Counted from the first letter of the stretch, positions 11,414-23,773 are shown. The stretch is DNA of 64,000 nt from Monomorium pharaonis (GCF_013373865.1 NC_050475.1:9568021-9632020), one strand, 5' to 3'. The notes: a model not told the origin generated them from the sequence alone. Program-made: numbers and translations.

Positions 11414-12594
11414 TTAATTTATAATAAGGCCAGCCTCGCAAAGTACCTCAGTTATTGACAACATCTCATTATCATGTGCATTGTGACCAGCTTGACGCGA
11501 AGCTTCCAGCAAACGTAAGCGATCCACTAGCTCGTTGGGATCATCCCAGTACACGTAATTAATCGCGTTATCATTTAATCTCACAACGTTAGGTAATCCT
11601 TTTCCAATCGTAAATTTATCATTTAATAACGGTGCAATTATACATTTATACTTATATCCCTTGTTGCTCAATAATCGACCGTGTGAAACGTGATTTCGTT
11701 TATGTGCGTTTGTAACCAACAATATGTTTTTATACTTTCGTTTATCGTTTTCCCTGTAGAGGGAATAATCGGGATATCTCTTAAAGATCAGTTCGTAAAG
11801 ACCCGGTGTGCCAACGTATCGCATGCCGTCGACAATTATGTTATCTTTGCTGTTCACGTTTTTGCTGTTCAAAACTTTTTACTACCAAGCATCATTCCAT
11901 CCTTACCCAGATAAACACCGTAAACGATATCTATAATTTTCTCTTTTTCATGATGAAAATGCGTCATGATGACCGCTGAGGAAATCTCCGATGTACTCTT
12001 GACCTAGCGGACCAAAGTGCTGCGACAACGCTTTTCGACCCTCTGGTGCAAACAATTTCGAACGATTGCTGCAAACGAATCGTCTGCCGTTTCGAAAACA
12101 TCTTCGTTCTCGAACGACTTGGGTATCTTCGGTTGTACAACTATCGTACGCGGCGTGGACGCTATTGCTTTCGAAACTATCGTTGGTGAATCCATTGCAT
12201 CGTTTGACGTATGCTGCTGCTACTCTTGCTGTATCGATGGTAAATCTTCCGCGTCGTTTAACGTATACCACATCGGTTTGTACGATTCGTTTAAGGCGTG
12301 ATCCATCGTAGTGTTTTTTTGTTTCCCCTTTATCTTACTCTGTATTGTATCCTTCTGAGCAAATGACGTTTCAACGTCATCGTCACGAGGCTCCTCTTTT
12401 ATTGCGTGTGTACTAGAATTGTCAACGATCTTTTGCAGCGGTTCAATGAGAGGTTCAAAGTATCTCTTGGTCACGATATCCTCCTCGATACTACCGGTCT
12501 TCAAGGCGCGAGGTTTTTTTCGGATTGATTCACTCGTTTTCTCAATCTCCCTTGCGATCTTTTCACGTTCGCATATATCTTTGTTTTCAGTCAT
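11414..12594 (-). pseudogene. DUF8207-like Polinton gene, frameshifted
   Basis: N-terminal charged part (EREKIAREIEKTSESIRKK, 12,594 down to 12,220), then fragments in other frames (12,195-12,004 and ~12,060-11,948, including HFGPLGQEYIG), and a well-preserved C-terminal domain at 11,872-11,414 with GMRYVGTPGLYELIFKRYPD, NKGYKYKCIIAPLLN and YWDDPNELVDRLRLL. These motifs match a protein family often found beside the polymerase and integrase of hymenopteran Polinton-like elements. I associate it with DUF8207; its function is unknown. At least two frameshifts are needed to follow it end to end, so this copy is dead. It lies between integrase and ATPase on the same strand. Confidence 0.72.
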
Positions 12595-12639
12595 GTTGAC
12601 GTTTGTTTAACGTTGACGTATCGATAACGACTAACCGTT

Positions 12640-12808
12640 CTGTGGTATCGCAAATTCATTAAATCCTCTTCTATATCGTTTGTTAGCAAGCTCACTATCC
12701 TTGTCTATCACTAGAAATCCATAATCACGCTGCCAACAATCACGACACAATGTAAAAAAATCATAGTACGTCATATTCACGTGATCGTTGTATACATGCT
12801 TCAGGTTG
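12640..12808 (-). pseudogene. C-terminal fragment of A32/FtsK-like packaging ATPase
   Basis: Read from 12,808 downward it gives NLKHVYNDHVNMTYYDFF, CWQRDYGFLVIDKDSELANK and RYRRGFNEFAIP, the end of the Polinton/adintovirus genome-packaging ATPase. Its N-terminal part with the Walker A loop is at 23,774-24,052 on the same strand. The coding sequence is cut at 12,810 by a TA-flanked element starting CACGCAGAAAA. The central part with Walker B was not found, so more than simple insertion has happened. Confidence 0.7.
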
Positions 12809-12811
12809 GTA

Positions 12812-13013
12812 CACGCAGAAAATTTTTTTCGAAAATATAAGTATACAAGAATAAAGTAAATACCATACTAATCTTTCACGGCTAGGATATAGTTATAATA
12901 TGTCAAAGATTTCAAAAAAGTATAGGAAATTTCGAGAGCAAAGAATAAAACTATACGCAGAAGTAAATATTTCCATCAAGTATGGGATTTTTTCGATAGC
13001 GCATTTTACTATA
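12812..13013. mobile_element. Left part of a TIR element cut by the mariner
   Basis: Starts CACGCAGAAAATTTTTTTC after TA, resembling the CACGGAGAAAATTTT terminus of the MITEs at 521 and 4,563. It is interrupted at 13,012 by the mariner; the remainder probably lies somewhere in 15,337-15,457, but its right end is not clear. Confidence 0.5.
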
Positions 13014-13577
13014 CAGGGTGAGTTTTAATGGATGTCCCGGCCTTCTATCATCAGAAATTTACCGACGATAACTTACCGACTGTATCTCTAAAGATTCGGA
13101 CGGCCCATAGGTGGCAGCTCTGTGGGTCAACGGTAAGTTAAGAAGTATTTTAATATTTTATATTAGAAAAAACAAATATCTACTCATATTTTTGCCAATA
13201 ACGTAAAACATTAACATGCCAAGAATAAATTTGTGTACATCTATTATAAAATTTAAATGTAAAATTGTAAAATACATTATGTCAATGTTACAAATGCTAA
13301 TTATAACAAATTTAAAATTAAAATAAAATAAGGGTGGTCTTCCACACCACCCTTGAGGTTCCACTAAAGGCGCGTTAGGTTTTTCAAAGTGGACCTTCAC
13401 TTGTAGCCATATTTTACCACATTTTTTACAAAAATTAAAAAAATATTGTCGAAGTTAACGACCTATTCAATATGTAAGTCTCAAAACAAATATGTTGAAG
13501 TCATATTAAGTAAGAATGCACGCAAAAGAAAATTTTTCATCAATGTGTAACCGTGCTTATGATAACTTATCATGTTT

Positions 13578-14731
13578 TCACTTCAATATGTGTTCGAAGT
13601 GACCTCCCTCCATCCTCTCACGAAGTAGAGCCCTATCCAAGATTGCATTACGTACCCGGCACAACATCTGTGGTGTTATTGCACGGCAAGCTCGTACAAT
13701 TTTATCCTTCAGATTTTCAGCGCTAACAGGTCGCGTTGCATATACCTGTTGTTTAAGATGACCCCACAAAAAAAGTCAAGTGGTGTGAGATCTGGTGAAC
13801 GCGTTGGTCATTCTTGGGGACCGTGAAGACCTATCCAATGCCTACCGAATTTCTCGTTTAACAATAATCTTGTCTCTTTGGCGGTGTGTGCAGGATGGCC
13901 GTCCTGCTGGAACCACATGTTAACACGTGATTCCAGTGGCACCTCATCTAACAAAGTGACAAGCTCGTTCCTAAGAAAATTTCGGTAAAAATTGCCATTG
14001 ACCTTGCCATCAATAAAATATGGCCCAATGATGTGGTCCCCGAGAATACCCGCCCAAACATTCACTGACCACTTGACTTGGCTGTGTGCTTGCAGCATCC
14101 AGTGAGGATTCTCGGTGACCCAGTAATGCATATTGTGGCGGTTGACGTTGCCATTATTATAAAAAATACATTCATCCGAAAATAAAATGTATTTGGAAAA
14201 ATAATAATTTTCCTCTATTTTATTAAGAAACCACCGACAATATCTCAATCTGCGCGTCTCATCAATAATAAGCAGTTCTTGAGTCAAGATTGCTTTATAG
14301 GGATGAAAGTGACCCGATTTTAGAGCCTTACATACCATTGTCTGGCTAACTCCTTGTACCTGCGCTATAGTTCGTGTACCAATAGTTGGTTCGTTAAGAG
14401 CGATTTCTTGTATACGCGCGGTATCAATGCGCCGTAGTCGTCCTGTACAAAAAAAATTTTAAAAAAAGAAAAATAAAGAGGGAAAAATAAAAAAAAAGGA
14501 GAAAAAAGAAAATAATTAACATTATATTAATTGTCAAAAAAATCTTATAAATAAATATCTACCTGCAGGCTTAATAGGTCGCAGTTGTGCTTTGCTTTGT
14601 AATCTTGCTGCCAGTCTCGCAAAAAACTTATGATATGGCTTTCTCCGATCAGGATATTTGCGAGCATAAAGTCTTGCAGCTTTTCGCGGTTGTTCATCGC
14701 ATTTTCCGAAAACTATGATCATATCATACAA
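13578..14731 (-). pseudogene. Tc1/mariner transposase (DD41D), inactivated
   Basis: The first exon (14,731-14,563) encodes a DUF4817-like DNA-binding helix-turn-helix (YDMIIVFGKCDEQPRKAARL). A GT-AG intron (14,562-14,443) keeps the frame. The second exon carries DDE motifs LFSDECIFYNNG and WFQQDGHPAHTA, and SPDLTPLDFF in the second mariner copy. Counting in copy 2 gives 41 residues between the second and third Asp, the DD41D spacing. This copy has a TGG-to-TGA stop at about 13,810 and a frameshift in the T run near 13,770; the tail (WGHLKQQVYATRP) continues in another frame to 13,578. It would cut and paste the element at TA sites if intact. Confidence 0.9.
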
Positions 14732-14925
14732 TTCTTTATTTGTATAATTATCCGTTATTTTGATGTACGTTCTCTCACACGAAACACACGATACAACACA
14801 AGCAGAGAAAACGTTAGGAAAAACAATTGAGAATCGTCAAGTTTGCAGTCTTTCCAACTGTTCTTCTGATTGATTGCAGAAACTGCGAACCTGTTGATTT
14901 TCAATTTTTATTCCCAGCGTTTTAA

Positions 14926-15066
14926 AAGAACTATACGACATGATTATAATTTTCGGAAAGTGTGATGACTAAGAAGAAAGCCACATTATAAGGTTTTTGC
15001 GAGGCTGACGGCAGAAGAAACGAGAAAGCAAAGCACAACTTCGATCTGTTAAACCTGCAGCTAGAT
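14926..15066 (+). pseudogene. Inverted degenerate duplicate of the transposase first exon
   Basis: On the plus strand, GAACTATACGACATGATTAT and TTTTTGCGAGGCTGACGGCA align with the first exon, which runs on the minus strand at 14,563-14,731. It has small deletions and a stop. The same inverted relic is present in copy 2 (about 49,550-49,690), so it is an ancestral feature of the family and makes the right half an imperfect hairpin. Confidence 0.8.
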
Positions 15067-15457
15067 ATTCTTTTACAGATACATTTTTTTCTCCCATTTA
15101 TTGTTTTTTTAACAAGACAACAACTTGGGCATGTTAATGTTTTACATTATTGGCAAAAATATGAGTAGATATTTGTTTTTTCTAATATAAAATATTAAAA
15201 TACTTCTTAACTTACCGCTGATCCACAGAGCTGCCACCTATGGGCCGTCCAAATCTTTAGAGATACAGTCGGTAAGTTATCGTCGGTAAATTTCTGATGG
15301 TAAAAGGCCGGGACATCCATTAAAACTCACCCTGTATGTAAAACGCAGTAAAAGAAAAATTACTATACTAAATATGTTTTTTCTCCATACTATACTGCAA
15401 TATGTATAATTGTCTAATGATAATAAAAATGATGAGGATAATTAAATTTTATATATA

Positions 15458-15708
15458 CAGAGTGAGATTCGGGTCACCAGGAGGAGCCGGCACATATGTT
15501 GTCTTCATGCAACACTGAGTCAAAAAGTTCTTTATCATTTTGCAATAATCGAAAAAAAACTTTTATCTTTCCAAGAACGCAGATGAATCCGCGTTCTTGG
15601 AAAGATGCTTTTTTTTTAACATTGCAAAATGGTAGAGAATTTTTCGACTCAGTTTTTTACGACAAAACTCATATGTGCCGACTCCTTCAGGTGATCCGGA
15701 TCACTCTG
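15458..15708. mobile_element. 251-bp TA-flanked palindromic MITE
   Basis: Starts CAGAGTGAGATTCGGGTCAC and ends GTGATCCGGATCACTCTG; the arms pair almost throughout, with CGGCACATATG near each end. The central part is itself an inverted repeat around ATCTTTCCAAGAACGC. TA flanks both sides. Confidence 0.8.
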
Positions 15709-15719
15709 TATATATATAT

Positions 15720-17696
15720 TGTAACCGTGCTCGCGAGCGACGGTCAACTTCGCTTCCGTCCTTGGTCGCGGCCCTGAGCCGCCCGAGTGTCGGGGCGACC
15801 GTTTCTCGCAAGGTTTTCCACAAAATTATTCGGTTGGGCGCCAGGTACGTTAAGCGTACCACTCTTTTTGAAATTAGCGGGAGATTGCACTCAAATTACT
15901 TAAGTCGCAAAAAGAGTAAGCCTCGTAGGCGACCGGGGCGTTAGCGACTCCGATATCCAGCTGCTCAGCCCTAGAATGGCAGAGGGGGAGGTTCGGCGCG
16001 GGCGGATGGAACCGGGAAGACGAGAGAATTATGGATACAACGTAAATGTAACAATGAAATTAACAAATATATTTGATCGTAGGTATTACAAAATTAGACC
16101 GCTCTGTAAAGCGGCGATGGCTCGCGCGCGTTAGCAGCTGACGACCACTGGGTATCAAAAATCGCGAAAACGGGATACTTAACGAGCGGGTTATTGTGCG
16201 TACGCGGGAATTCTCTGACTTGTCTACGCTTGACCAGGCGTCGTTGGTGGACGCCAAACTCCCGATAAGATGACGGCTTCGCCAAGGGTAAACGGGACGA
16301 ACAGTAACTCCGAGCCCGCGCGGCACGCGACGGACTCGTGTTCTTCCGCGCGCTAAAGAATTTCGCGAGGAAATTATTAGTCGCTCGCCAACAAGGAGGT
16401 TCAGGACGATTACATCAAATGTTACCAGAGCGCAATTACTGAAGGGCTTGCGATATAAATGCGATCGACCAAATCAAATGTTACTAACAATAATTTACAG
16501 ATGCGCGACAATTTACAACACGGGAATAACTTGTGACACGACTACCGGACGAAATTACGATTGACTCGGCTGCGGATCAGGACGCACACGCAACGCAGTG
16601 ATAACACGAAATGCACAGCACGGAGCGAAATCACGCGGGCGGGCGCGATCGGGCGAGACAACGATGCTCCGATAATCTCGCGAGCTCTTGACTTTACTTA
16701 ATACGTCGGAAAATACAACAATAACTCCGCGACTTTCTTGCGACTCGCCCAACCCGCGAAATCGGTGGCTTTACACGCTATTGTGACGCTCGTCTCACCA
16801 AGTTGCCTCCTTCTCGCCTGCCTCGTCCGGGTCGGGAGATTCTCTGGCTCCTGCGTCCTCTCTTACACGATTCGCTGCTCGGGACTCCGGATTGCACGCA
16901 CTATTTACGATTACGTTCGCAGCACGAGTGAGGAATCCTGGATCTCGCGGGGGCCGCTCGGCGGCGCGCCCCATTTTGCCTCCGGTACTCCGGGCCCTTA
17001 TTGGCCGGTTTTCCGAAAATCGATTTTCGCGCAAAGCGCGGTGTGCACGCTGTCGCCGGCTGTTCGATCCAAGCGCGGCGGTCGATAAATTGGGGCTTCG
17101 TGCACGAGAATCTTGGCGCCTCCTTCCGCGGCAGACTCTTCTCTCTTTGCCGGGCGCATCCTCCGCCACCAGGCGGTGTTATCTCCTCCTCGACGAGGGC
17201 GTTCGATGATTATAAACTGTCGCGATCCTCCCGTCGAAATTCATGCAGCATCGCGTCTGCAGTCGCCCCGTCGGGATGCCGGCTTCGCGCGCCGTCGCTG
17301 GATCCTGAAAGCGTGATTCGGCGGCAGTATCGAAATTTTCAAACGGCACAAATTGTAAGCGAGATAAGGGCGGCATTACCTGCAGACTCCCGCTCAGAAA
17401 GGGTCTTCTTTACTCCCTCGATGTCCACTCACTCTGCGACCTCCGGGAAGGTTCTCCGTCGAGACGAGACGTTCAAAAATTGCAAAGAGATCTCCGCCGC
17501 ACCCGCGATACAGCGCTCGCAAAACTTTTAATAATTAACGAACGGACAACACACGGGACATCACACACACAGAAACACGAGATAACACGCTTTTGCGTCC
17601 GTTCTCAAGCGGGAGGACACAGGACCCGTGTGATGTTAATGCGTAAGGGCCCGTAGGGCCTTGTGACGGACAGCAACCTGCGGCTGTTACGTCACA
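15720..17696. mobile_element. Long terminal repeat-like element, 1,977 bp, ATAT duplication (copy 1)
   Basis: Runs from TGTAACCGTGCTCGCGAGCG to GGCTGTTACGTCACA (TG...CA), flanked by ATAT on both sides. A related copy lies inverted at 27,044-29,031 with its own GTAC duplication, which fixes both ends. The sequence is GC-rich, with ORFs up to 176 codons (17,001-17,531) that overlap on both strands and have no recognisable domain. I read it as a solo LTR. A non-autonomous element of another class is possible, since no internal region is visible. Confidence 0.7.
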
Positions 17697-17705
17697 ATAT
17701 ATATA

Positions 17706-18628
17706 CACTGGCGCAAAAAAAAAAACGAAACAAAATTTTTGACCGATTTTTAGGCAATTTTCAAAGTGATGCAACTTCGCGAAAAATCATCCGAATTACA
17801 TGTACTTTTTTTTAAATTAAAGGGCAAAGACTCTACTTTGAGAATCCTTACGCGAAAATTTGATTTGTTAAGTGCGAACCTTTTGTATCGCATGAAAACC
17901 AAACATGTGTTTTTTAATTGAAAAAAGTAAAAATTTGTTATCATTTTGCACAAGTTTCTCGTTAAAATTTTGCTAATATTAATTTAGATCCTTAAAGTTC
18001 ATTCTAGTGAAAATGGTGCGTCAGCTATCCGTTATATTCTGATCAGTAAGTACAAATTTCCACCGATGAATTTCAGAGCCACATGATGTACAAAATCCGA
18101 TCGTCATTCTTCACGTGGTGCAGATCGGGTCACTTTGATGACAGCGGTATGATTGAGTTCAATACGAATAAAATCAATGTGCAATATCATATTGATACTC
18201 AAAATTCATGATATTAAAAAAATACTGTATTTATTCGCTAAAATACTTTAAAATGCAGTACAAATTTCAAACTCGCGTGCAATCAACAAAAAACATCGTA
18301 TCGACATGTGTTTTTTGTTTAAATTGCTTAGAAAAGAATGAACTTTAAGGATCTAAATTAATATTAGCAAGATTTTAACGAGAAACTTGTGCAAAATGAT
18401 AACAAACTTTTACTTTTTTTAATTAAAAAACACATGTTTGGTTTTAATGCGATACAAAAGGTTCGCACTTAACAAATCAAACTTTCGCGTAGGGATTCTC
18501 AAAGTAGAGTCTTTGCCCTTTAATTAAAAAAAAGTACATGTAATTTGGAAGATTTTTCGCAAAGGTGCATCACTTTAAAAATTGCCTAAAAATCGGTCAA
18601 AAATTTTGTTTTGTTTTTTTTTGCGCCG

Positions 18629-18631
<3 letters not shown>
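17706..18631. mobile_element. TA-flanked non-autonomous element with ~305-bp inverted repeats
   Basis: Starts CACTGGCGCAAAAAAAA and ends TTTTTTTTGCGCCGGTG with TA on each side. 17,706-18,010 pairs with ~18,325-18,631 along nearly its full length; the unpaired centre is ~315 bases and has no ORF. The terminal CACTGGCGCAAAA form is Tc1/mariner-like. A (TA)n tract follows at 18,632-18,667. Confidence 0.88.
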
Positions 18632-18667
<36 letters not shown>

Positions 18668-18669
<2 letters not shown>

Positions 18670-18840
18670 AATACATACTTTTCAGTGATAATTTCATTTA
18701 TTTGATGTTTCTTCAAAACCATTTTTTAACAATATAATTTTCGCTTTCACTAAGCCTAATGTAATGCGTTACAACAGAATCAAATAAATTGTTCTTAGTT
18801 AAACCCACTCAAAACAAGTATTATCATAAACTTTGTAGGT
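18668..18840. other. AT-rich spacer, no gene seen
   Basis: Sequence between the (TA)n tract and the tnp2-like coding remains; the left end of that transposon is probably here but no terminal inverted repeat was found. Confidence 0.4.
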
Positions 18841-21289
18841 TCATGAACATTGTACATGTTCATCTAGATAACACTGTAATGTTTTTTTAGTTAAAATAAC
18901 AAAGTCATTTTGTTCTTTATTAATAATAATAGTGTGTACAAAATAAAAATCTACTCCTTCTTCGTTGAATGTAACGATAACAGCTCTTTTGTTAATAATA
19001 TTATTGTTGTAACATATCCACTTAGTAACTAATATGTTAAATTCTACTTGAAAAGGTATAATACAATTATTAACAAAAGGTATTTCGCGTACATTTTTGG
19101 GGGCAACTGGTCTAAGAGTTAATAAATGGCAGAATGAAATATTATATTGCAATCTGTAGTTTAAAAGCAGTTAGTGTTTTATAGCTATTGTTCTTGAAAT
19201 ATTTACTCGACTACTTGTAGCTTGCGATGTTTTTTTCCCTTCTCTATGTTTACCTTCGTATCGCATACAATTAGTTTTCCATAATACACCGACAAGCTTC
19301 ATTATTCAAGCATAATGAATTAAAAAGTGATGTTTCAGTTTTATCTTGCCTGGAAATTCGTTATTTAATAAAGTTAAATATTCATTAATAATAGTGTCTA
19401 ATAAATGATACGTTTCACAATGAACTCTTGAACTAGTTGTTATGTCGATTATTTGCTTTAAAAGAATATTTTTGTTGCCAACATTCGTCTTCCTGTGGTA
19501 TAAAAGAGCCGATAATTAAACAGAATTGCCTTACTAATAACAACATTTCGGCAGAACTCATTATGATTGCTTTATTTTTTAAGTTTTGTTCTGTGATTTT
19601 CACGGGTTTATTAATATTATATTTGTGACTGTACCGAAATGATCTTATTCTAGTATTAACGTTTAGTAAAGTTAAATATTTCTTATCAATAAAATAATTT
19701 AGAAATAACGCCAAATCATATCTGCATACACCTTCTAAAATGTCATGCATAACATCTACACATAAATTTTTTGTAACGTGAAAATAACGTAAATCATTGA
19801 ACACACTCTGACTAACTATACCAGATTTACTTACGTCCTTTAATGCTAAAAGTGAAGTATAATTATCTACATTACGGAGAATGCACATATGTTCATGTAA
19901 GAAATGACAAATATTTTTTCTATTCATTAGACAAAATCGACAAAAAATGTAGCATTGAAACTTTCCACGAGACCAAAAATAAAATGGAGACCCAAATTGT
20001 CTCCTACCACTAAAGACAATACAAAATATACTTGCTTGTTTCCATCTTTATGTTTAATTAATATACCTTCTGTTTGTAGATAATGCAACTCGTCAATTGC
20101 TTTTTGAAAAACACTTCTATTGCCAAACATTTGTCGATCAAGTGAGTTAAATAATAGAAACAGAAAAATATTATCTAACTTCGATTGCATGTGAGGAGGT
20201 AAACATGGTATAGTTACATAAACTGCGCCGCACTTAGATAAGCCTTTATGAGAGCCTAACACATTATTATTTTCATAATCATCAAAAAATAAAAAAATAG
20301 GATAAACAATTTTTCCTATAAAATGCGAACTTATCTCTTTCCAAAGAGATCCCTAAACAAAATTTTCTATAATATTATTATTTGATCTCAGTGATTGATA
20401 ATATCTTAATGTTTCGTCAAAAAGATTTGGAATTTCAAATAATTTTTAAAAAACTTTGCGAAGAGGAATAAACTGTCCACATACACTGGAATATTTCAAT
20501 AATATTTACACCATTCTTTTCTCGGAATTCTTCTCTTTCTCCGATTAAATATTGTTCAGAAAGTATAAATGTATCGTAACGTTTCAACAATTTAAAAAAA
20601 TGCCATTCGCTTTTACAATCCGTGAAAGGGTCACTAAAATCTGCGAATACTTATTTGATAGCAGATATTGAATCTAGACTTAAATTAAAAGTTTTGAGTC
20701 GTTCTAATAAATGGTTTTCTAGTAAAAGTAAATAATTGTTGATGAGATTTCCTGTACTTCTCACAATATCATTTACCCTAACACGAGGTATGTCTAAATA
20801 AGTGTACAATTTACTTGTAAAATTAATAATTTCTTTATGTTCCTCAAATTTTGTCACTTCATTAGTATTGTGGCTATCGTTTTGTGGAATGTCGAAAAAT
20901 AAATCATCTTCTAAATCAATTTCAATATCAGAATCAGAATTAATTTGTATGGGATCTATTATATACTCCACATTTTCACATTCTTTTTTATCTTCATAAT
21001 GTTGTATACTTTGATTTGTTTCCACCAGTAAGAATTATTTATCTATTGCATCTATGAAATCGACATTTTGATCATATTGTTTTACAGTTTGGTTATTACA
21101 TATATTAGTCTCTGATAAATGTTTGTTATATCTATGTTTCTTAAAAGAATCAAATATAGCAAAAGATCTGTTGCAATTATTATCGTTACATCTATATATT
21201 TTTAATAAAGGATGTAATTCTTTGTAATGATTTAGAAGCGACTTATTATCGAAACATAAAAATGTACTACAAATATAGCACTGAAACAT
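18841..21289 (-). pseudogene. C2H2 zinc-finger / tnp2-like transposase, degraded
   Basis: Read downward from 21,289: two C2H2 fingers (CYICSTFLCFDNKSLLNHYKELH and a following CNDNNC...H...H), an acidic linker and helical region (21,025-20,651), a broken stretch with KSEWHFFKLLKRYDTF and YLIGEREEFREKNG (20,640-20,470), then LGSHKGLSKCGAVYVTIPCL and VVGDNLGLHFIFGLVES (20,262-19,930). Next come LCVDVMHDILEGVCRYDLAL (about 19,770) and a C-terminal piece at 19,152-18,841. The DVMHDxxEGVC motif recalls the tnp2 (CACTA/EnSpm) transposase core, an RNase H fold. Several frameshifts are present. It is a moderate-confidence family call; it could be another zinc-finger-associated transposase. Confidence 0.55.
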
Positions 21290-22572
21290 CTTATTAATGA
21301 TTGCACATGTAATGAAATAATATTTATGTTCGAAAAAATTATGTCACAAGTAAACGCTCCATTTCTGTGTTAACGCAACCTAACAAAATGTTTAACGAGT
21401 TATTACATTTTTCTTGTAAGTAAATGTCGAAACCTGATTTTTGTAAAAATATCCAAAACGTTTCTGCATATGTTGGATACTTGCAATCAACAGCAAAGAA
21501 TATCTTGAAAGTTAATTCAAAAGCTTGTAAACATGAATCAACTTTAAACTTTTGGTCGTTTACAATCACGTATGATGATTCGATGTTCACTAAAGATCCA
21601 ACTATAACAGGTGTCGGTTGAAAAGTATCTTTGTTTCTTTGCAGTCTTCTCTTTAAATCATATAAAGCACGATCCAAATCAGCAGCAGTCTATATAAAGT
21701 AGTAATTTGAACTAAAATACTATTCATACTCATAAAAGACTCAATATTTATATATATTTTGTTATCTTTCATTTTTGGTTTAAATACCTGCACATGCAAC
21801 ATAAACGCATCTCTACGTTCTTGTAACGTTAACTTTCTGACGCTGTTCTCACTGTCCTGCTCACAGTTCGTATTTCTCTTCTTCTTATAACTTCCTACTC
21901 TACAAGACTCGATAAGAATCGGAAGTAAATAAAAAATTACCGCATCCTGTTTATCTATAAAGAAAAAAAGAAAAATTTATAACTAATCTACTAATTAAAC
22001 ACGAACATTTTAATAATACAATTTTAATGCAATGATAAAATATCAGTACCAAAAGATATTGCTGGTAAAATTGATATAAGAGCTCTATCTGAAACACAGA
22101 AGCGTTTATTTAATTGCTGTTGGTCAATAATAACTTTTTTAATAATATTCCACCTTTTAAGAAATATCAATTCTTTTTCAGGATATTGTCTGTTAAAGTC
22201 TTCTATTAGCTAGAAACATTTTGTTAATAAGGTTATTAGCGTATGTAAATGCGTGTGCGCGCACGCGTATGTGTGTGTGCAAATGTAACAGATAGAAAGA
22301 AAGAGAATCAAGTAACAAATATACGTGTGTCTTAGAATAAAATTAATTGTAATAATATATAAATGCAAAAAAGTAATTTTACAAAACCTAAATGCTACAA
22401 ACTGAGAAAAAATTAAAAAAGTGGATATAACCGTCGCCAAAATGGATGAAAATAGGCAACTCGGCCACAAGCCTATTTTAATTCTTACCAGATGTTGTCC
22501 TTTATTTAATTGAAGACAAGGAAATTTATTAAAATACTCCAGTACATTTAGTTTGTCTTGCATTAATAACTT

Positions 22573-23639
22573 CCCAGTGAACACATTTTATAGCGGCAAT
22601 ATAACATGGAAGTTATATATGTAATTTAACATTGTTATTCTTGTGATATGTAGGTGCTATATGACATGGAAATAACCTGTTACGTAATATTTGTTATACG
22701 CAAGTGATATAGCTATTATACATCGTTTTGGCGTTACAGTTATTCAACAAAAATTGTATAATCGTAACATAACACGTTTGTATCAATGTTATTATGGAAC
22801 AATGCGTCGTAGTTAACTCAGAAATAAGACAACATTATAACATCCTGAATGACAGATTTATTTGATAATAAAAAAAATTATTATAAAGATGTTTTCAAAA
22901 ATAACGGTTTGTCTACAATTACTGCGCACAAAAAATGCACAAAATCGAAATTCATCATGTGCTGAACAAAAACAGAATAATAAATGTATACTATTCAATT
23001 TTTCTTAGAATTATGATCTATGTAGTTAACCATCTAATTAATCATTTGAACGCTTCAAAGATTAGTGTTAAATAGATCGCAATTTCCATCAAATTATTAA
23101 GGTTATGGAAAAAGATAAATTTAACAATGAAATTAATAAGTAAATAAATTAATGCTATTTATTTTTAATATGTTTTGCAAAATTTAATTGCTTTTATAAA
23201 AAATAATATAGTTGCGTCAGTTTATAACATATAGGTATATGTAGACAATAACAAGTACCCATATTGATGAGTCAAATTGGCGTAGCAGGTAGAGTACAAG
23301 GTTCGTCATCCTAAGGTCCCGAGTTCAAACCTAGCAGCAGCAAGTAGAAATAAAATAAAAAATAACATAATTTAAATTTAATTAATTAAAAAAAATTTAT
23401 CCTAAATTTAGTATGTGCTGTTGATAAAAATAATTAAAAAAAAATGAAATTTTTATTTTATTTTATTTTTCTTTGTAACTGTTGTGTGACGGTTAGATAA
23501 CATGTAATTTTAACATGTTATATTGCTGAGTCGGAAATTGTAACTTACATGTAAGTTACGTGTAATTTCGGAGTAACGTAACCTGTTATATTCGGTTACA
23601 TTGCTGTTACATTGCTACTATATTACTGTGTTCACTGGG
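22573..23639. mobile_element. 1,067-bp TIR element inside the companion ORF, carrying a tRNA-like segment
   Basis: Both ends read CCCAGTGAACACA (13-base perfect inverted repeat). TT flanks each side, and removing element plus one TT restores an open codon series in the host ORF. Subterminal parts hold many AATATAACA/TGTAAC variants in both orientations. No ORF is seen. A short tRNA-like stretch lies at 23,270-23,345. Confidence 0.75.
23270..23345 (+). repeat. tRNA-like segment (A and B boxes)
   Basis: TGGCGTAGCAGG at 23,278-23,289 resembles a pol III A box and GAGTTCAAACC at 23,321-23,331 resembles a B box, with normal spacing. No clean cloverleaf acceptor stem was found, so this is a tRNA-derived relic rather than a tRNA gene. 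Confidence 0.45.
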
Positions 23640-23773
23640 TTATTCCTAGCCCTATATGTATTATTCCAATATTCGTATACTTGCTCCCACAGTTCTGTGT
23701 GCTGAAATAACCATTGCAGTTTGTCTTCTGTAAGTATAAAAATTATATATGAGATGTAAAGTAACCGATTTCA

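Larger units (their letters stand above)
13014..15334 (-). mobile_element. DD41D mariner-like element, copy 1 (2,321 bp, ~215-bp TIRs)
   Basis: It begins CAGGGTGAGTTTTAATGGAT and ends with the reverse complement, with pairing over about 215 bases and TA on both sides. A second copy lies at 49,275-51,590 in opposite orientation. Inside are a minus-strand transposase gene and an inverted relic of its first exon next to the right TIR. It is inserted into the partial TIR element that itself interrupts the ATPase gene. Confidence 0.95.
21339..23745 (-). pseudogene. Companion ORF of the tnp2-like transposon, spliced, split by insertion
   Basis: Conceptual exons on the minus strand: 23,730-23,640 (KLQWLFQHTELWEQVYEYW), 22,572-22,495 (LNVLEYFNKFPCLQLNKG), about 22,205-22,040 (LIFLKRWNIIKKVIIDQQQL), about 21,960-21,790 (LLPILIESCRVGSYKKKR; LTLQERRDAF) and 21,695-21,339 (ALYDLKRRLQRNKD to the stop). 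Splice-like AG/GT bases border the pieces. It ends 50 bases before the zinc-finger gene on the same strand, so the two probably form one element. Function is not recognised. The first coding piece is interrupted by the 1,067-bp element at 22,573-23,639. Confidence 0.5.

Noticed and set aside
11027..11458. Three ORFs rich in SRSFTF
   Set aside because: Produced by the stop-free ACGTT tandem array.
16738..17531. Overlapping ORFs up to 176 codons in the GC-rich LTR
   Set aside because: Present on both strands, no domain, and frames are not conserved in the second copy at 27.0-29.0 kb.
22210..22584. 124-codon minus ORF as one protein
   Set aside because: Only the first ~30 codons belong to the companion gene exon; the rest reads through an intron after a GTAAGA donor.
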